The translations under genes were made by a program, and so were the position numbers. Below are positions 1-6,132 of a DNA stretch of 12,362 bases, piece by piece; the first letter of the stretch is position 1, and each line of letters begins with the position of its first letter. Under the pieces are notes generated by a model that saw only the letters and a list, made by a program, of their open reading frames with translations, ran no database searches and was not told the DNA's origin. Source of the stretch: an uncultured Alistipes sp. (GTDB lineage: Bacteria > Bacteroidota > Bacteroidia > Bacteroidales > Rikenellaceae); the NCBI GenBank assembly GCA_900768045.1, contig CAAGBL010000090.1, forward strand, positions 1 to 12,362. The letters run 5' to 3'.

Positions 1-116
1 AAGGGGTTAGGCTTGGTCTATCGCAAAAGTGAGCACCCGAGGATAGTACTCAAACGTACAGCCTCGGGTGCTCAGCTTTTAGCGATGGGCCGAGAATGAC
101 CCCTTATCACAACAAA
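1..116 (-). repeat. Structured 3'-end element, copy A (cut by window edge)
   Basis: Read on the minus strand, the sequence directly after the receptor's TAA stop is TTTGTTGTGATAAGGGG, the same start seen in copies C and D. A 13-bp perfect stem (30-42 with 62-74, TGAGCACCCGAGG and its complement) encloses a 19-nt loop (43-61) that contains GTAC twice. Outside this, atcgc/gcgat and aaggggt/acccctt also pair, so the element is a nested dyad. The far end lies beyond the window; by comparison with the 125-bp copies about 9 bases are missing. The family is not one I recognise. Termination, RNA stability or a miniature mobile element are all possible. Confidence 0.85.
25..74 (-). terminator. Probable terminator within element A
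   Basis: On the minus strand the 13-bp GC-rich stem (74-62 with 42-30) is followed by C and then TTTT (28-25), which suits intrinsic termination of the receptor mRNA. An A tract precedes the stem, so it may also act in the other direction. The 19-nt loop is longer than in a typical terminator. Confidence 0.55.
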
Positions 117-2432
117 TTACATTGTTAGTTTGATGCCAAAGAAGTAAGTTCTTGGAAGGGCGGGGCCGTAAATATATGCTGAGTCTCGGCCTGCTCCGAG
201 GTCAATATCTGACTGGTAGGCATCAAGGATATTCTTAACACCGGCGCTTAGCTCGAGGCTGATAACATTTGTTATGCGGAAGGTGTAGTCGAGCTTAAAG
301 CCAAGATCAAAAAATGAGGGTGTCATGCGCTCGGAGTCGGGGTGAGTTACACCTAAAAGATCGGTATGCTCAGCATGCTGAACGAGCATAGGGCCAGTAA
401 ATGTACCAAAGAGCGAGGCGTCGAACGACTTTGTAACGTAGTAGTTAGCATTGAAATAGCCGTAGTGGTCGGGCGAGCGGAACATCTTACGCTGTGGTGC
501 AACACTCTCTGACCACGCCTCAGGCTCCACGTAGCGGCTTTGCTGGAAGGTATAGCCGAGCTGCACGTCGAACTTATCGGGAATGCCGAGCTTACCCTCG
601 AGCGTAACACCACCGATACGAGCACCCGCAGCATTGCGACGCTCGTTGATAATAACGCCATTGTCCATGCCCACCTTCTCGAGTGTAAAGACGTCGTTGA
701 GCATGGTATAGAAGCCCTCAAGCAAGACATTTACCTGAAGGCGGCCGAACGAGTGATAGTAGTCGGCAGATAGGCTCATGGAGTGCGAGTACTCGGGACG
801 CAAATCCTTAGATAGGCGAATTACCGACACGGTATGGTTAAGAGCGTCGATATGCAAGTCCTCGTTGTAGGCCTGTGGCGCACGGTAGCCACTCGAGTAG
901 CTGGCACGTAGTCCGAGGTCGCTAATAGGGCTATAGCGCACTGTAGCTCGTGGCGAGAATATAGGCTTCGAAATCATGTTATGCTTATCGAGGCGAAAGC
1001 CAATGAGGGCGTTAAACTTCTCGCTCTTCCACTCGTTCTGAGCAAAGAGGCCAGCCACATGTGTAGCCTGCTCGATACGACGGTCGGTAGCGATATAGTA
1101 GTCGTTGAGTGCATTGTAGTTGTACTCCACGCCCGCAGTGAGCTCAGCAGGGAGGCCCGCCTTATAGTTAAAGGTATACTGACCGCCACCTACCAACGTG
1201 AGGTCACTTGTAGTGCCATAGGCATCGGGGTTCATGTCGGCACCGAAGTAGCTCGAGCGACCTATGTTCTGCGCCGAGACGTAGACATTCGCCTTATGAC
1301 GCATATTGGGGAAGTAGCTAAAGCCGATGCTACCGCCGTCGATGGTGTGGTCTACCTGCTCACATAGATTAGCCATGTGTGGTGCCATGTCGAGGTTGTC
1401 GCCACCACGTCTAAAGTCGTGGATATGGTGATACTCTACGTTTAGGCGTGAGTGAAGCGAAGTTTTATAGTAGCCACGGAAGCCCAAGGTTTCGGACTTG
1501 AGCTTCGTGATGTCGCTGAAGCCGTCGTCGTTACGGTCGTAAGCACCACGATTCTTAACCTGACCAAAGAGATATACACCCATCTTATAGTCGTCGGAGA
1601 TAAAGGCGCCACCCAACGAGGTGTTGATGTCGGGCGTTCCGTCCTCCATTATATTTGTGGTATTCGACAACGACAGTGTGTTATGGAGTGGATCTTTAGT
1701 GATGATGTTCACAACGCCACCAATAGCATTCGAGCCGAAGAGCGCCGAGCCACCGCCACGGATAACCTCAACACGCTCAACCATAGCAACAGGCATAAGG
1801 TCGAGGCCATAGACACCCGCAAGTGACGAGAATATAGCACGGCTGTCGAGTAGAATCTGCGAGTACTGGCCCTCAAGACCGTTGATGCGTAGCTGTGGAG
1901 CGCCACAGTTGCCACACGTATTCTCAACACGCAAGCCCGACTGGAAGTTCATCGCCTCAGAGAGGTTTGACGAGGCAGTACCCTCAAACAGCTTCGCTGA
2001 TGAGACGTTTACCACCGTAGCAGTCTGGCGACGGTTAGTCTCGTTGCGTGTGGCAGATACCACAACCTCATCTACAAGCGTCACGCTCTCGATAAGGCTG
2101 AAGTTATGCTCCTCAGACACGCCCTTCTTAGCGGTATAAGGCATCTCTACAGTTCCGTAGCCAATGGCTGTAACAACAAGGGTGTGGTCGCCCTCGGGGA
2201 TATTATTGATTTTATAGTGACCTGTGCCGTCGGCAGCACAACCTATCGTCGTGCCCTTGATAGCCACCGTCGCGTATGGGATATGCTCGCCTGAGGTTAG
2301 GTCTACGATATGTCCGAAGATATTTGCATCAGTGCCCTTCTTGGGCTGCGTGGGTGTAGTGTTTACGGGGGTGTTGCCCAATGCTACGAGCGTAGTCATG
2401 AGCAGTAAGATTGTTAGAATGTGTCGCTTCAT
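117..2432 (-). CDS. TonB-dependent outer-membrane receptor with Cys-x-x-Cys plug motif
   Basis: This is a ligand-gated outer-membrane channel powered by TonB/ExbBD. I start it at the ATG at 2432 (MKRHILTILLL), because the 19 upstream codons would precede a clear signal peptide and overlap the promoter. That gives 771 aa: signal peptide about 1-20; carboxypeptidase-regulatory-like domain about 37-112, typical of Bacteroidota receptors; TonB-box-like DEVVVSA at 122-128; plug about 129-247 with the usual VERVEVIRGGGSALFGSNAI run at 218-237; then a 22-strand-type barrel ending in the C-terminal YFFGIKLTM strand. The plug contains CGNCG (C173 and C176) just before the QLRINGLEG segment, a feature I associate with one Bacteroidota receptor subfamily of uncertain substrate. 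The His-rich gene upstream and a dyad over the promoter favour a metal or metal chelate, but this is inference. Element A follows the stop codon at once. Confidence 0.93.
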   Translation of the reverse strand: MKRHILTILLLMTTLVALGNTPVNTTPTQPKKGTDANIFGHIVDLTSGEHIPYATVAIKGTTIGCAADGTGHYKINNIPEGDHTLVVTAIGYGTVEMPYTAKKGVSEEHNFSLIESVTLVDEVVVSATRNETNRRQTATVVNVSSAKLFEGTASSNLSEAMNFQSGLRVENTCGNCGAPQLRINGLEGQYSQILLDSRAIFSSLAGVYGLDLMPVAMVERVEVIRGGGSALFGSNAIGGVVNIITKDPLHNTLSLSNTTNIMEDGTPDINTSLGGAFISDDYKMGVYLFGQVKNRGAYDRNDDGFSDITKLKSETLGFRGYYKTSLHSRLNVEYHHIHDFRRGGDNLDMAPHMANLCEQVDHTIDGGSIGFSYFPNMRHKANVYVSAQNIGRSSYFGADMNPDAYGTTSDLTLVGGGQYTFNYKAGLPAELTAGVEYNYNALNDYYIATDRRIEQATHVAGLFAQNEWKSEKFNALIGFRLDKHNMISKPIFSPRATVRYSPISDLGLRASYSSGYRAPQAYNEDLHIDALNHTVSVIRLSKDLRPEYSHSMSLSADYYHSFGRLQVNVLLEGFYTMLNDVFTLEKVGMDNGVIINERRNAAGARIGGVTLEGKLGIPDKFDVQLGYTFQQSRYVEPEAWSESVAPQRKMFRSPDHYGYFNANYYVTKSFDASLFGTFTGPMLVQHAEHTDLLGVTHPDSERMTPSFFDLGFKLDYTFRITNVISLELSAGVKNILDAYQSDIDLGAGRDSAYIYGPALPRTYFFGIKLTM

Positions 2433-2468
2433 AATATATAATATAGTCATACCTTTGATTTTACGGTG

Positions 2469-2500
2469 CAAAGGTAGGACATACGGCACAATGGCGCAAT
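2469..2500 (-). promoter_or_regulatory. Promoter of the TonB-dependent receptor
   Basis: On the minus strand TACCTTTG (2476-2469) matches the Bacteroidota -7 consensus TAnnTTTG exactly. ATTG (2500-2497), close to the -33 TTTG, lies upstream with a 20-nt spacer. Transcription would start near 2462, giving a leader of about 30 nt and supporting the ATG at 2432. Confidence 0.75.
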
Positions 2501-2511
2501 CGCCATAGTGC
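2486..2511. promoter_or_regulatory. Candidate operator: 26-bp dyad over the receptor -33 region
   Basis: GCAC-A-ATGGCG-CAAT-CGCCAT-A-GTGC is symmetric except for one A:A pair in each half and the central CAAT, which is itself the -33 element. There is no T tract on either side in the direction of transcription (A's follow on the plus strand), so a terminator is unlikely. The position suggests a dimeric repressor that blocks the promoter, possibly a metalloregulator given the gene it controls. The regulator's identity is not known from the sequence. Confidence 0.55.
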
Positions 2512-2563
2512 GGTAAAAAAATTGGTGTGTAATAGCTGTGAATGGGGATTGGGGTTAGGTGCG

Positions 2564-2902
2564 CTAAGCGACAGGGGGCGCACGTAACGAGGCTATACGA
2601 GCAGAGCGTAGGTCATAGTCGCTCAGATAGCATGTGGTGAGCATGATCTCCAACACCAAATCGCAAGGCTCAAATACGAGGCTCTCCGACAAGACCATCT
2701 CTGCACGAGACGTGCGGCTGATAAGCTCAAGCTGCGAGAGGCTGTGCGAGTGCGACTCAGGGTTATGGCTGAAGGGATGCGAGTGGGCTATGACATGGCC
2801 CTGGATATTGTGCTCGTGGATAAATAGCGTGCTACTACCGATGTTGAATAACACCAGCACAAGTAGCAATAGGCTAAATATGGCTCTCTTATGTAGTTGC
2901 AC
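2564..2902 (-). CDS. Small exported His-rich protein, probable metal-binding partner of the receptor
   Basis: This is a 112-aa protein read from a GTG start (2902-2900); I see no ATG in frame upstream. Residues 4-24 form a basic start and a hydrophobic segment (signal peptide or membrane anchor). Residues 29-53 carry eight histidines (H29, H31, H36, H40, H42, H46, H51, H53) in HEH, HSHPF and HSHS groups. The C-terminal half is less charged and holds two cysteines (C80, C91). Small His-rich proteins of this kind accompany TonB-dependent receptors in Bacteroidota and are thought to bind transition metals in the periplasm; no function is proven. A perfect -7 box (2932-2939) lies 30 bases upstream. 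The gene ends 131 bases before the receptor ATG, and the receptor has its own promoter, so the two may be co-regulated without forming a strict operon. Confidence 0.7.
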   Translation of the reverse strand: MQLHKRAIFSLLLLVLVLFNIGSSTLFIHEHNIQGHVIAHSHPFSHNPESHSHSLSQLELISRTSRAEMVLSESLVFEPCDLVLEIMLTTCYLSDYDLRSARIASLRAPPVA

Positions 2903-2931
2903 AATAGATTGTTTTGCGGCGCAAAGGTAAT

Positions 2932-2939
2932 AAAATTTT
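2932..2939 (-). promoter_or_regulatory. -7 box of the His-rich gene
   Basis: TACCTTTG on the minus strand is an exact TAnnTTTG match. I see no good TTTG at the expected -33 distance. The start near 2925 would leave a leader of only about 23 nt before the GTG codon, which supports that start. Confidence 0.6.
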
Positions 2940-2956
2940 CAGAATGGGCAAAATCA

Positions 2957-3064
2957 AGGGGAAATAGGGAGAATAGGGAAGATAGGGAGAATAAGGAATT
3001 TAGGGAAGAGTATCACTAATCTCCTTAAATTCATTAAATTCACTAAACTCCTTAATCTACCTCC
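2957..3064. repeat. Nonamer array 1 (12 contiguous 9-nt units in two opposing arms)
   Basis: This array occupies part of the 353-base gap 2903-3255. Six purine-rich units run in exact 9-nt register from 2957 to 3010 (AGGGGAAAT, AGGGAGAAT, AGGGAAGAT, AGGGAGAAT, AAGGAATTT, AGGGAAGAG). Six pyrimidine/A-rich units follow from 3011 to 3064 (TATCACTAA, TCTCCTTAA, ATTCATTAA, ATTCACTAA, ACTCCTTAA, TCTACCTCC). The complement of the first arm (ATTCTCCCT type) resembles the second, so the whole can fold back imperfectly. The unit ATTCTCCCT recurs in array 3. The register has no reading-frame meaning, since no gene spans the array. Confidence 0.85.
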
Positions 3065-3080
3065 TGAATCAGCGCACTAA

Positions 3081-3124
3081 TTTCTTGTGATAAGGGGTCG
3101 ATTGCGGCCCCTTATCACAAGAAA
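3081..3124. repeat. 44-bp palindrome built from the element's ends
   Basis: Arms of 17 bp (TTTCTTGTGATAAGGGG at 3081-3097 and its exact complement at 3108-3124) flank a 10-nt centre, TCGATTGCGG. The first 31 bases match the start of elements C and D apart from one base (C for G in TTTGTTG), and the second arm is the same end inverted. It looks like a minimal or internally deleted member of the family, sitting next to the far end of copy B. Confidence 0.85.
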
Positions 3125-3126
3125 AT

Positions 3127-3252
3127 TTTGTTGTTAGAAGCCGTGAGATGTGGTGCATCCAAAAAGTAACCACCACGGGATAGTACACGAAGTACAGCCC
3201 GTGGTGGTTAGCATTTTCGGATGTGCCGCAGATTACGGCTTATCACAACAAA
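3127..3252 (-). repeat. Structured 3'-end element, copy B (after rpsA)
   Basis: On the minus strand the rpsA stop TAA is followed by TTC and then TTTGTTGTGATAAG, the family start. The first hairpin is GCCG/CGGC here in place of the GGGG/CCCC of C and D, so pairing is kept with different bases. The central stem is 13 bp and perfect (3167-3179 with 3198-3210) around an 18-nt loop that reads CTGTACTTCGTGTACTAT in the gene's direction. The gene-distal end TTTGTTGTTAG (3127-3137) is the inverted terminus, so the ends form an imperfect inverted repeat. Confidence 0.87.
3161..3210 (-). terminator. Probable terminator of rpsA within element B
   Basis: The 13-bp stem with TAACCACCACGGG arms is followed on the minus strand by C and TTTTT (3165-3161). 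This would end the rpsA transcript before the His-rich gene, which lies downstream on the same strand. Confidence 0.6.
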
Positions 3253-3255
3253 GAA

Positions 3256-5040
3256 TTATTTCTTCTCCATCTGAGCCTTCAACTCAGCCAAACCTGCGAT
3301 GTCGCCCAAAGTGGTCTTCTCAACCTGAGCGTTGATCTTCTTCACAGTTGACTTAGTAGCATCAGCAGCTGCACGACGCTCTGCCTTCTCAGCAGCTACA
3401 GCCTCACGCTTAGCCTCCTCGAAGATGCGGCTGTGAGACAATGTGATGCGCTTAGTAGCCTTAGAGAACTCCAATACCTTGAAGTCAGCCTTCTCGCCAG
3501 CCTTCAAAGTTGTACCGTCCTCCTTAACTGCGTGACGTGCTGGGCAGAAGCCCTCGATGTTCTCGCCGAGTGATACAACAACACCCTTGTCGTTAGCCTC
3601 AGTTACAGTACCCTCGTGAACAGAGTCAACGCCGAACTGGCTCTCGAAACCGTTCCATGGGTTCTCCTCAAGCTGCTTGTGGCCGAGTGAAAGACGACGG
3701 TTATCCTTGTTGATGTCAAGAACAACTACCTCAAGCTCAGCGCCAATCTGAGTGAACTCTGATGGGTGCTTAACCTTCTTTGTCCAAGAGAGGTCAGAGA
3801 TGTGTACAAGACCCTCGATACCGTCCTCTATCTCAACGAATACGCCGAAGTTAGAGAAGTTGCGAACACGTGCAGTGCACTTTGTACCTGCAGGATACTT
3901 CTTCTCGATCTCAGCCCATGGATCTGGAGTAAGCTGCTTAACGCCCAAAGACATCTTGCGCTCCTCACGGTCGAGTGTAAGAACTACAGCCTCGATCTCG
4001 TCACCAACCTTCATGAACTCCTGTGCAGAGCGCAATGGCTGGCTCCATGACATCTCAGATACGTGGATAAGACCCTCAACGCCTGGTGCAATCTCAACGA
4101 ATGCGCCGTAGTCAGCCATAACCACTACCTTACCCTTAACCTTGTCACCTACCTTAAGCTCTGATGAGAGTGCCTCCCATGGGTGAGCTGTAAGCTGCTT
4201 CAAACCAAGAGCGATACGCTTCTTAGCCTCATCGAAGTCAAGGATAACAACCTGAAGCTTCTCGTCCAAAGTAACAACCTCCTCTGGGTGGTTTACACGG
4301 CCCCATGAAAGGTCTGTGATGTGGATAAGACCATCTACGCCACCAAGGTCGATGAATACACCGTAAGTTGTGATGTTCTTAACAGTACCCTCAAGGATCT
4401 GGCCCTTCTCAAGCTTAGACATGATAACCTGCTTCTGAGCCTCGAGCTCTGCCTCGATAAGAGCCTTGTGAGATACTACTACGTTGCGGAACTCCTGGTT
4501 GATCTTAACAACCTTGAACTCCATAGTCTTGTCAACGTATACATCGTAGTCACGGATAGGCTTAACGTCGATCTGTGAACCTGGCAAGAATGCCTCGATG
4601 CCGAATACGTCAACGATCATACCGCCCTTAGTGCGGCACTTAACGTAACCCTTAATGATCTCGTCGTTATTGAGAGCCTCGTTAACACGGTCCCAGCTCT
4701 TAAGCTGACGAGCCTTCTTGTGTGAGAGTGACAACTGGCCACCCTTATCCTCTACTGACTCAACGTAAACCTCAACCTTCTCGCCTACAGTCAAGTCTGG
4801 GTTGTAACGGAACTCAGTGGCTGCGATAAGGCCCTCAGACTTGTAACCGATGTTTACAGTAACCTCACGCTTGTTGATCTCGGTAACAGTACCCTCAACA
4901 ACCTCGCCTACTGCAACGTTAGACATAGTCTTACCATAAGCCTCCTCAATAGCATCCTTCGACTGGTCGTAAACGCCAAGGTCATTCTCGAACGCATTCC
5001 AATCGAAATTCTCGTTCGCTACAATTTTGTTCTGCTCCAT
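3256..5040 (-). CDS. rpsA: 30S ribosomal protein S1
   Basis: S1 binds mRNA and helps to place it on the small ribosomal subunit. The 594-aa protein has six S1/OB-fold repeats at roughly 44-112, 129-197, 213-284, 298-370, 385-457 and 470-540. The middle repeats show the G.F....G..GL.H.S..SW pattern, as in VDGLIHITDLSW and IEGLVHISDLSW. A charged, Ala/Glu/Lys-rich tail follows. Length and domain number match Bacteroidota S1, which matters in a phylum that scarcely uses Shine-Dalgarno pairing. The ATG at 5040 gives the conserved MEQNK start, and a -7 box at 5128-5135 predicts a leader of about 80 nt. That leader holds the near-palindrome TGTaCGCATGCGcACA (5103-5118) and GCGAT/ATCGC (5058-5070). 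Element B begins 3 bases after the stop. Confidence 0.97.
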   Translation of the reverse strand: MEQNKIVANENFDWNAFENDLGVYDQSKDAIEEAYGKTMSNVAVGEVVEGTVTEINKREVTVNIGYKSEGLIAATEFRYNPDLTVGEKVEVYVESVEDKGGQLSLSHKKARQLKSWDRVNEALNNDEIIKGYVKCRTKGGMIVDVFGIEAFLPGSQIDVKPIRDYDVYVDKTMEFKVVKINQEFRNVVVSHKALIEAELEAQKQVIMSKLEKGQILEGTVKNITTYGVFIDLGGVDGLIHITDLSWGRVNHPEEVVTLDEKLQVVILDFDEAKKRIALGLKQLTAHPWEALSSELKVGDKVKGKVVVMADYGAFVEIAPGVEGLIHVSEMSWSQPLRSAQEFMKVGDEIEAVVLTLDREERKMSLGVKQLTPDPWAEIEKKYPAGTKCTARVRNFSNFGVFVEIEDGIEGLVHISDLSWTKKVKHPSEFTQIGAELEVVVLDINKDNRRLSLGHKQLEENPWNGFESQFGVDSVHEGTVTEANDKGVVVSLGENIEGFCPARHAVKEDGTTLKAGEKADFKVLEFSKATKRITLSHSRIFEEAKREAVAAEKAERRAAADATKSTVKKINAQVEKTTLGDIAGLAELKAQMEKK

Positions 5041-5127
5041 AATGGAATTAGTTTTTTGCGATACAATCGCTCGTTAAAAGTTAATAAAAAGTTCACACCC
5101 ACTGTACGCATGCGCACAAAAGGCCCG

Positions 5128-5135
5128 CAAAGGTA
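5128..5135 (-). promoter_or_regulatory. -7 box of rpsA
   Basis: TACCTTTG on the minus strand is an exact match to TAnnTTTG. No clear TTTG is seen at the -33 distance. The predicted start near 5121 leaves a leader of about 80 nt, longer than those of the neighbouring genes. Confidence 0.65.
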
Positions 5136-5219
5136 AGTAAAATTTTCTGAACTTAGCACTCCCACCACCACTTTTTTAAAAATAAAGACCAAGAGTTAAG
5201 CGTTTACTGGAAAATTACA

Positions 5220-5227
5220 TATCTTTG
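5220..5227 (+). promoter_or_regulatory. -7 box of the small lipoprotein gene
   Basis: TATCTTTG is an exact TAnnTTTG match. Only a weak -33 candidate (TTAA, 5196-5199) lies at 20-nt spacing. Transcription would start near 5234, about 40 bases before the ATG at 5274. Confidence 0.65.
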
Positions 5228-5273
5228 CGCTATGTTAATTTGTTTGTTGAATTAATAAAACTTATACGAGAAG

Positions 5274-5735
5274 ATGAAACTATTCAAGTATCTTATTGGC
5301 ATAATGGCTGTTGCAACGCTCACGAGCTGCGACATTCTCGGAGATGATAAGCCGAAGGAGTACATAACGCTTGACAGCATAACCAACACTTTGTGGTACA
5401 GCGCCAATGTCGAGAAGCAGATCTACTACGACGTCTACTACTACGAGAGCACAGGTGTCATGATTGCCTATAAGAGTTCGCTTCGTGATGAGGAGCTCGA
5501 GAGACGAACCTTTACCTACACCTTTACACCGCCTACAATAGAGAGCGATGCTATTGTTGAGCTAAAGTTTGACGACGGAGAGTCCTATGGTGGCATTCTT
5601 ATCCCTAAGGGCCACTTCCAGATTAACGACGACGACGTCTTCCTAATCCAGCTCTATGGTGTTGATGATAAGGGCGAGGTGATATACGACGAGAATCAAA
5701 AAATCAAGTCTACAATATTGATGTGGAAGGAGTAA
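5274..5735 (+). CDS. Small lipoprotein of unknown function
   Basis: This is a 153-aa protein with a lipoprotein signal: MKLFKYLIGIMAVA, then the lipobox LTSC with the acylated cysteine at residue 19. The mature start, CDILGDDKPKE, is acidic, as in many surface or outer-membrane lipoproteins of this phylum. The rest is rich in Asp, Glu and Tyr and has alternating hydrophobic residues that suggest an all-beta fold (for example the stretches around residues 40-60 and 95-125). I do not recognise a named family. It is a single-gene unit: its own -7 box lies upstream, tandem stops (TAATAA) end it, and a strong terminator follows two bases after the first stop. It converges with the TPR gene across a 397-base gap and is divergent from rpsA. 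Confidence 0.85.
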   Translation: MKLFKYLIGIMAVATLTSCDILGDDKPKEYITLDSITNTLWYSANVEKQIYYDVYYYESTGVMIAYKSSLRDEELERRTFTYTFTPPTIESDAIVELKFDDGESYGGILIPKGHFQINDDDVFLIQLYGVDDKGEVIYDENQKIKSTILMWKE

Positions 5736-5736
5736 T

Positions 5737-5766
5737 AAAAAGAGTTGGATATCCAACTCTTTTTTT
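5737..5766 (+). terminator. Intrinsic terminator of the lipoprotein gene
   Basis: AAAAAGAGTTGGAT (5737-5750) is followed at once by its exact complement (5751-5764) and more T's, making a 28-bp perfect dyad with A and T tracts. It should work in both directions. Its sequence is unrelated to the structured elements. Confidence 0.92.
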
Positions 5767-5770
5767 GCGC

Positions 5771-5816
5771 CTTGGCTACAACTACGTTAAGGTCAACGCC
5801 GAGGTTGTGAGCTAAG
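5771..5816. repeat. Imperfect inverted repeat in the 5736-6132 gap
   Basis: CTTGGCTACAAC (5771-5782) pairs imperfectly with GTTGTGAGCTAAG (5804-5816) around a 21-nt loop. It has no T tract and no similarity to the other repeats that I can see. A decayed hairpin is possible. Confidence 0.4.
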
Positions 5817-5849
5817 AGCCTACTAGTCCCAGATGGCTACGGACTTCTT

Positions 5850-5973
5850 GACCGTTAAGACGATTAAGACGATTAGGACCTTAGGACCATTAAGATGGTT
5901 GCGGACAAATTTCCTAATGGTCTTATCGGTCCTATCGGTCTTAATCCTATTGGTCCTATCGGTCCTAATCGTC
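5850..5973. repeat. Nonamer array 2
   Basis: The left arm 5850-5893 reads GACCGTTAA, GACGATTAA, GACGATTAG, an 8-nt GACCTTAG, then GACCATTAA. The right arm 5914-5973 reads CTAATGGTC, TTATCGGTC, CTATCGGTC, a 6-nt TTAATC, then CTATTGGTC, CTATCGGTC, CTAATCGTC. The complement of the left arm (TTAATCGTC type) matches the right, so the array folds into a long imperfect hairpin. CTAATCGTC also occurs in array 3. The single 8-nt and 6-nt units break the register, which indicates change by whole or partial unit slippage. The 397-base gap 5736-6132 is otherwise filled by the terminator, the imperfect inverted repeat and element C. Confidence 0.85.
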
Positions 5974-6007
5974 ATGGTAGTCCCTGCACCTTACTCAGCA
6001 CACCAGA

Positions 6008-6132
6008 TTTGTTGTCAGAAGGGCGCCGAGTGCTACACTCGGCAAAAATGGCGACGATGGGTAGTACTTAACGTACGTCCCATTGTCGCCATTTTTTGTT
6101 AGGGGCCGCAATCGACCCCTTATCACAACAAA
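6008..6132 (-). repeat. Structured 3'-end element, copy C (after the TPR gene)
   Basis: The element is exactly 125 bp and begins at the base after the TAA stop (minus strand) with TTTGTTGTGATAAGGGG. In the gene's direction the order is: hairpin 1 (GGGGTCG, loop ATTG, CGGCCCC); hairpin 2, with 18-nt arms (6096-6079 and 6061-6044), one A:C mismatch and a 17-nt loop; hairpin 3 (GCCGAGTG, loop TAG, CACTCGGC; 6043-6025); then the end CTTCTGACAACAAA, which is the start inverted with a few changes. It is 94% identical to copy D (117 of 125 positions by my count). Confidence 0.92.
6044..6096 (-). terminator. Probable terminator of the TPR gene (hairpin 2 of element C)
   Basis: A run of A's, a GC-rich stem containing GGCGAC/GTCGCC, and TTTTT (6048-6044 on the minus strand) form a bidirectional intrinsic terminator shape between two converging genes. 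The 17-nt loop is conserved with copy D, which a plain terminator would not need. Confidence 0.65.

Noticed and set aside
2486..2511. Terminator for the His-rich gene
   Set aside because: On the minus strand no T tract follows the dyad, and it overlaps the receptor promoter, so an operator fits better.
3150..3335. 61-codon plus-strand ORF
   Set aside because: It crosses element B and the antisense of the rpsA 3' end, with no independent coding evidence.
5833..6102. 89-codon plus-strand ORF with a hydrophobic, periodic product
   Set aside because: It runs through nonamer array 2 and element C; its Leu/Val periodicity comes from the 9-nt repeat, and there is no promoter or sensible product.
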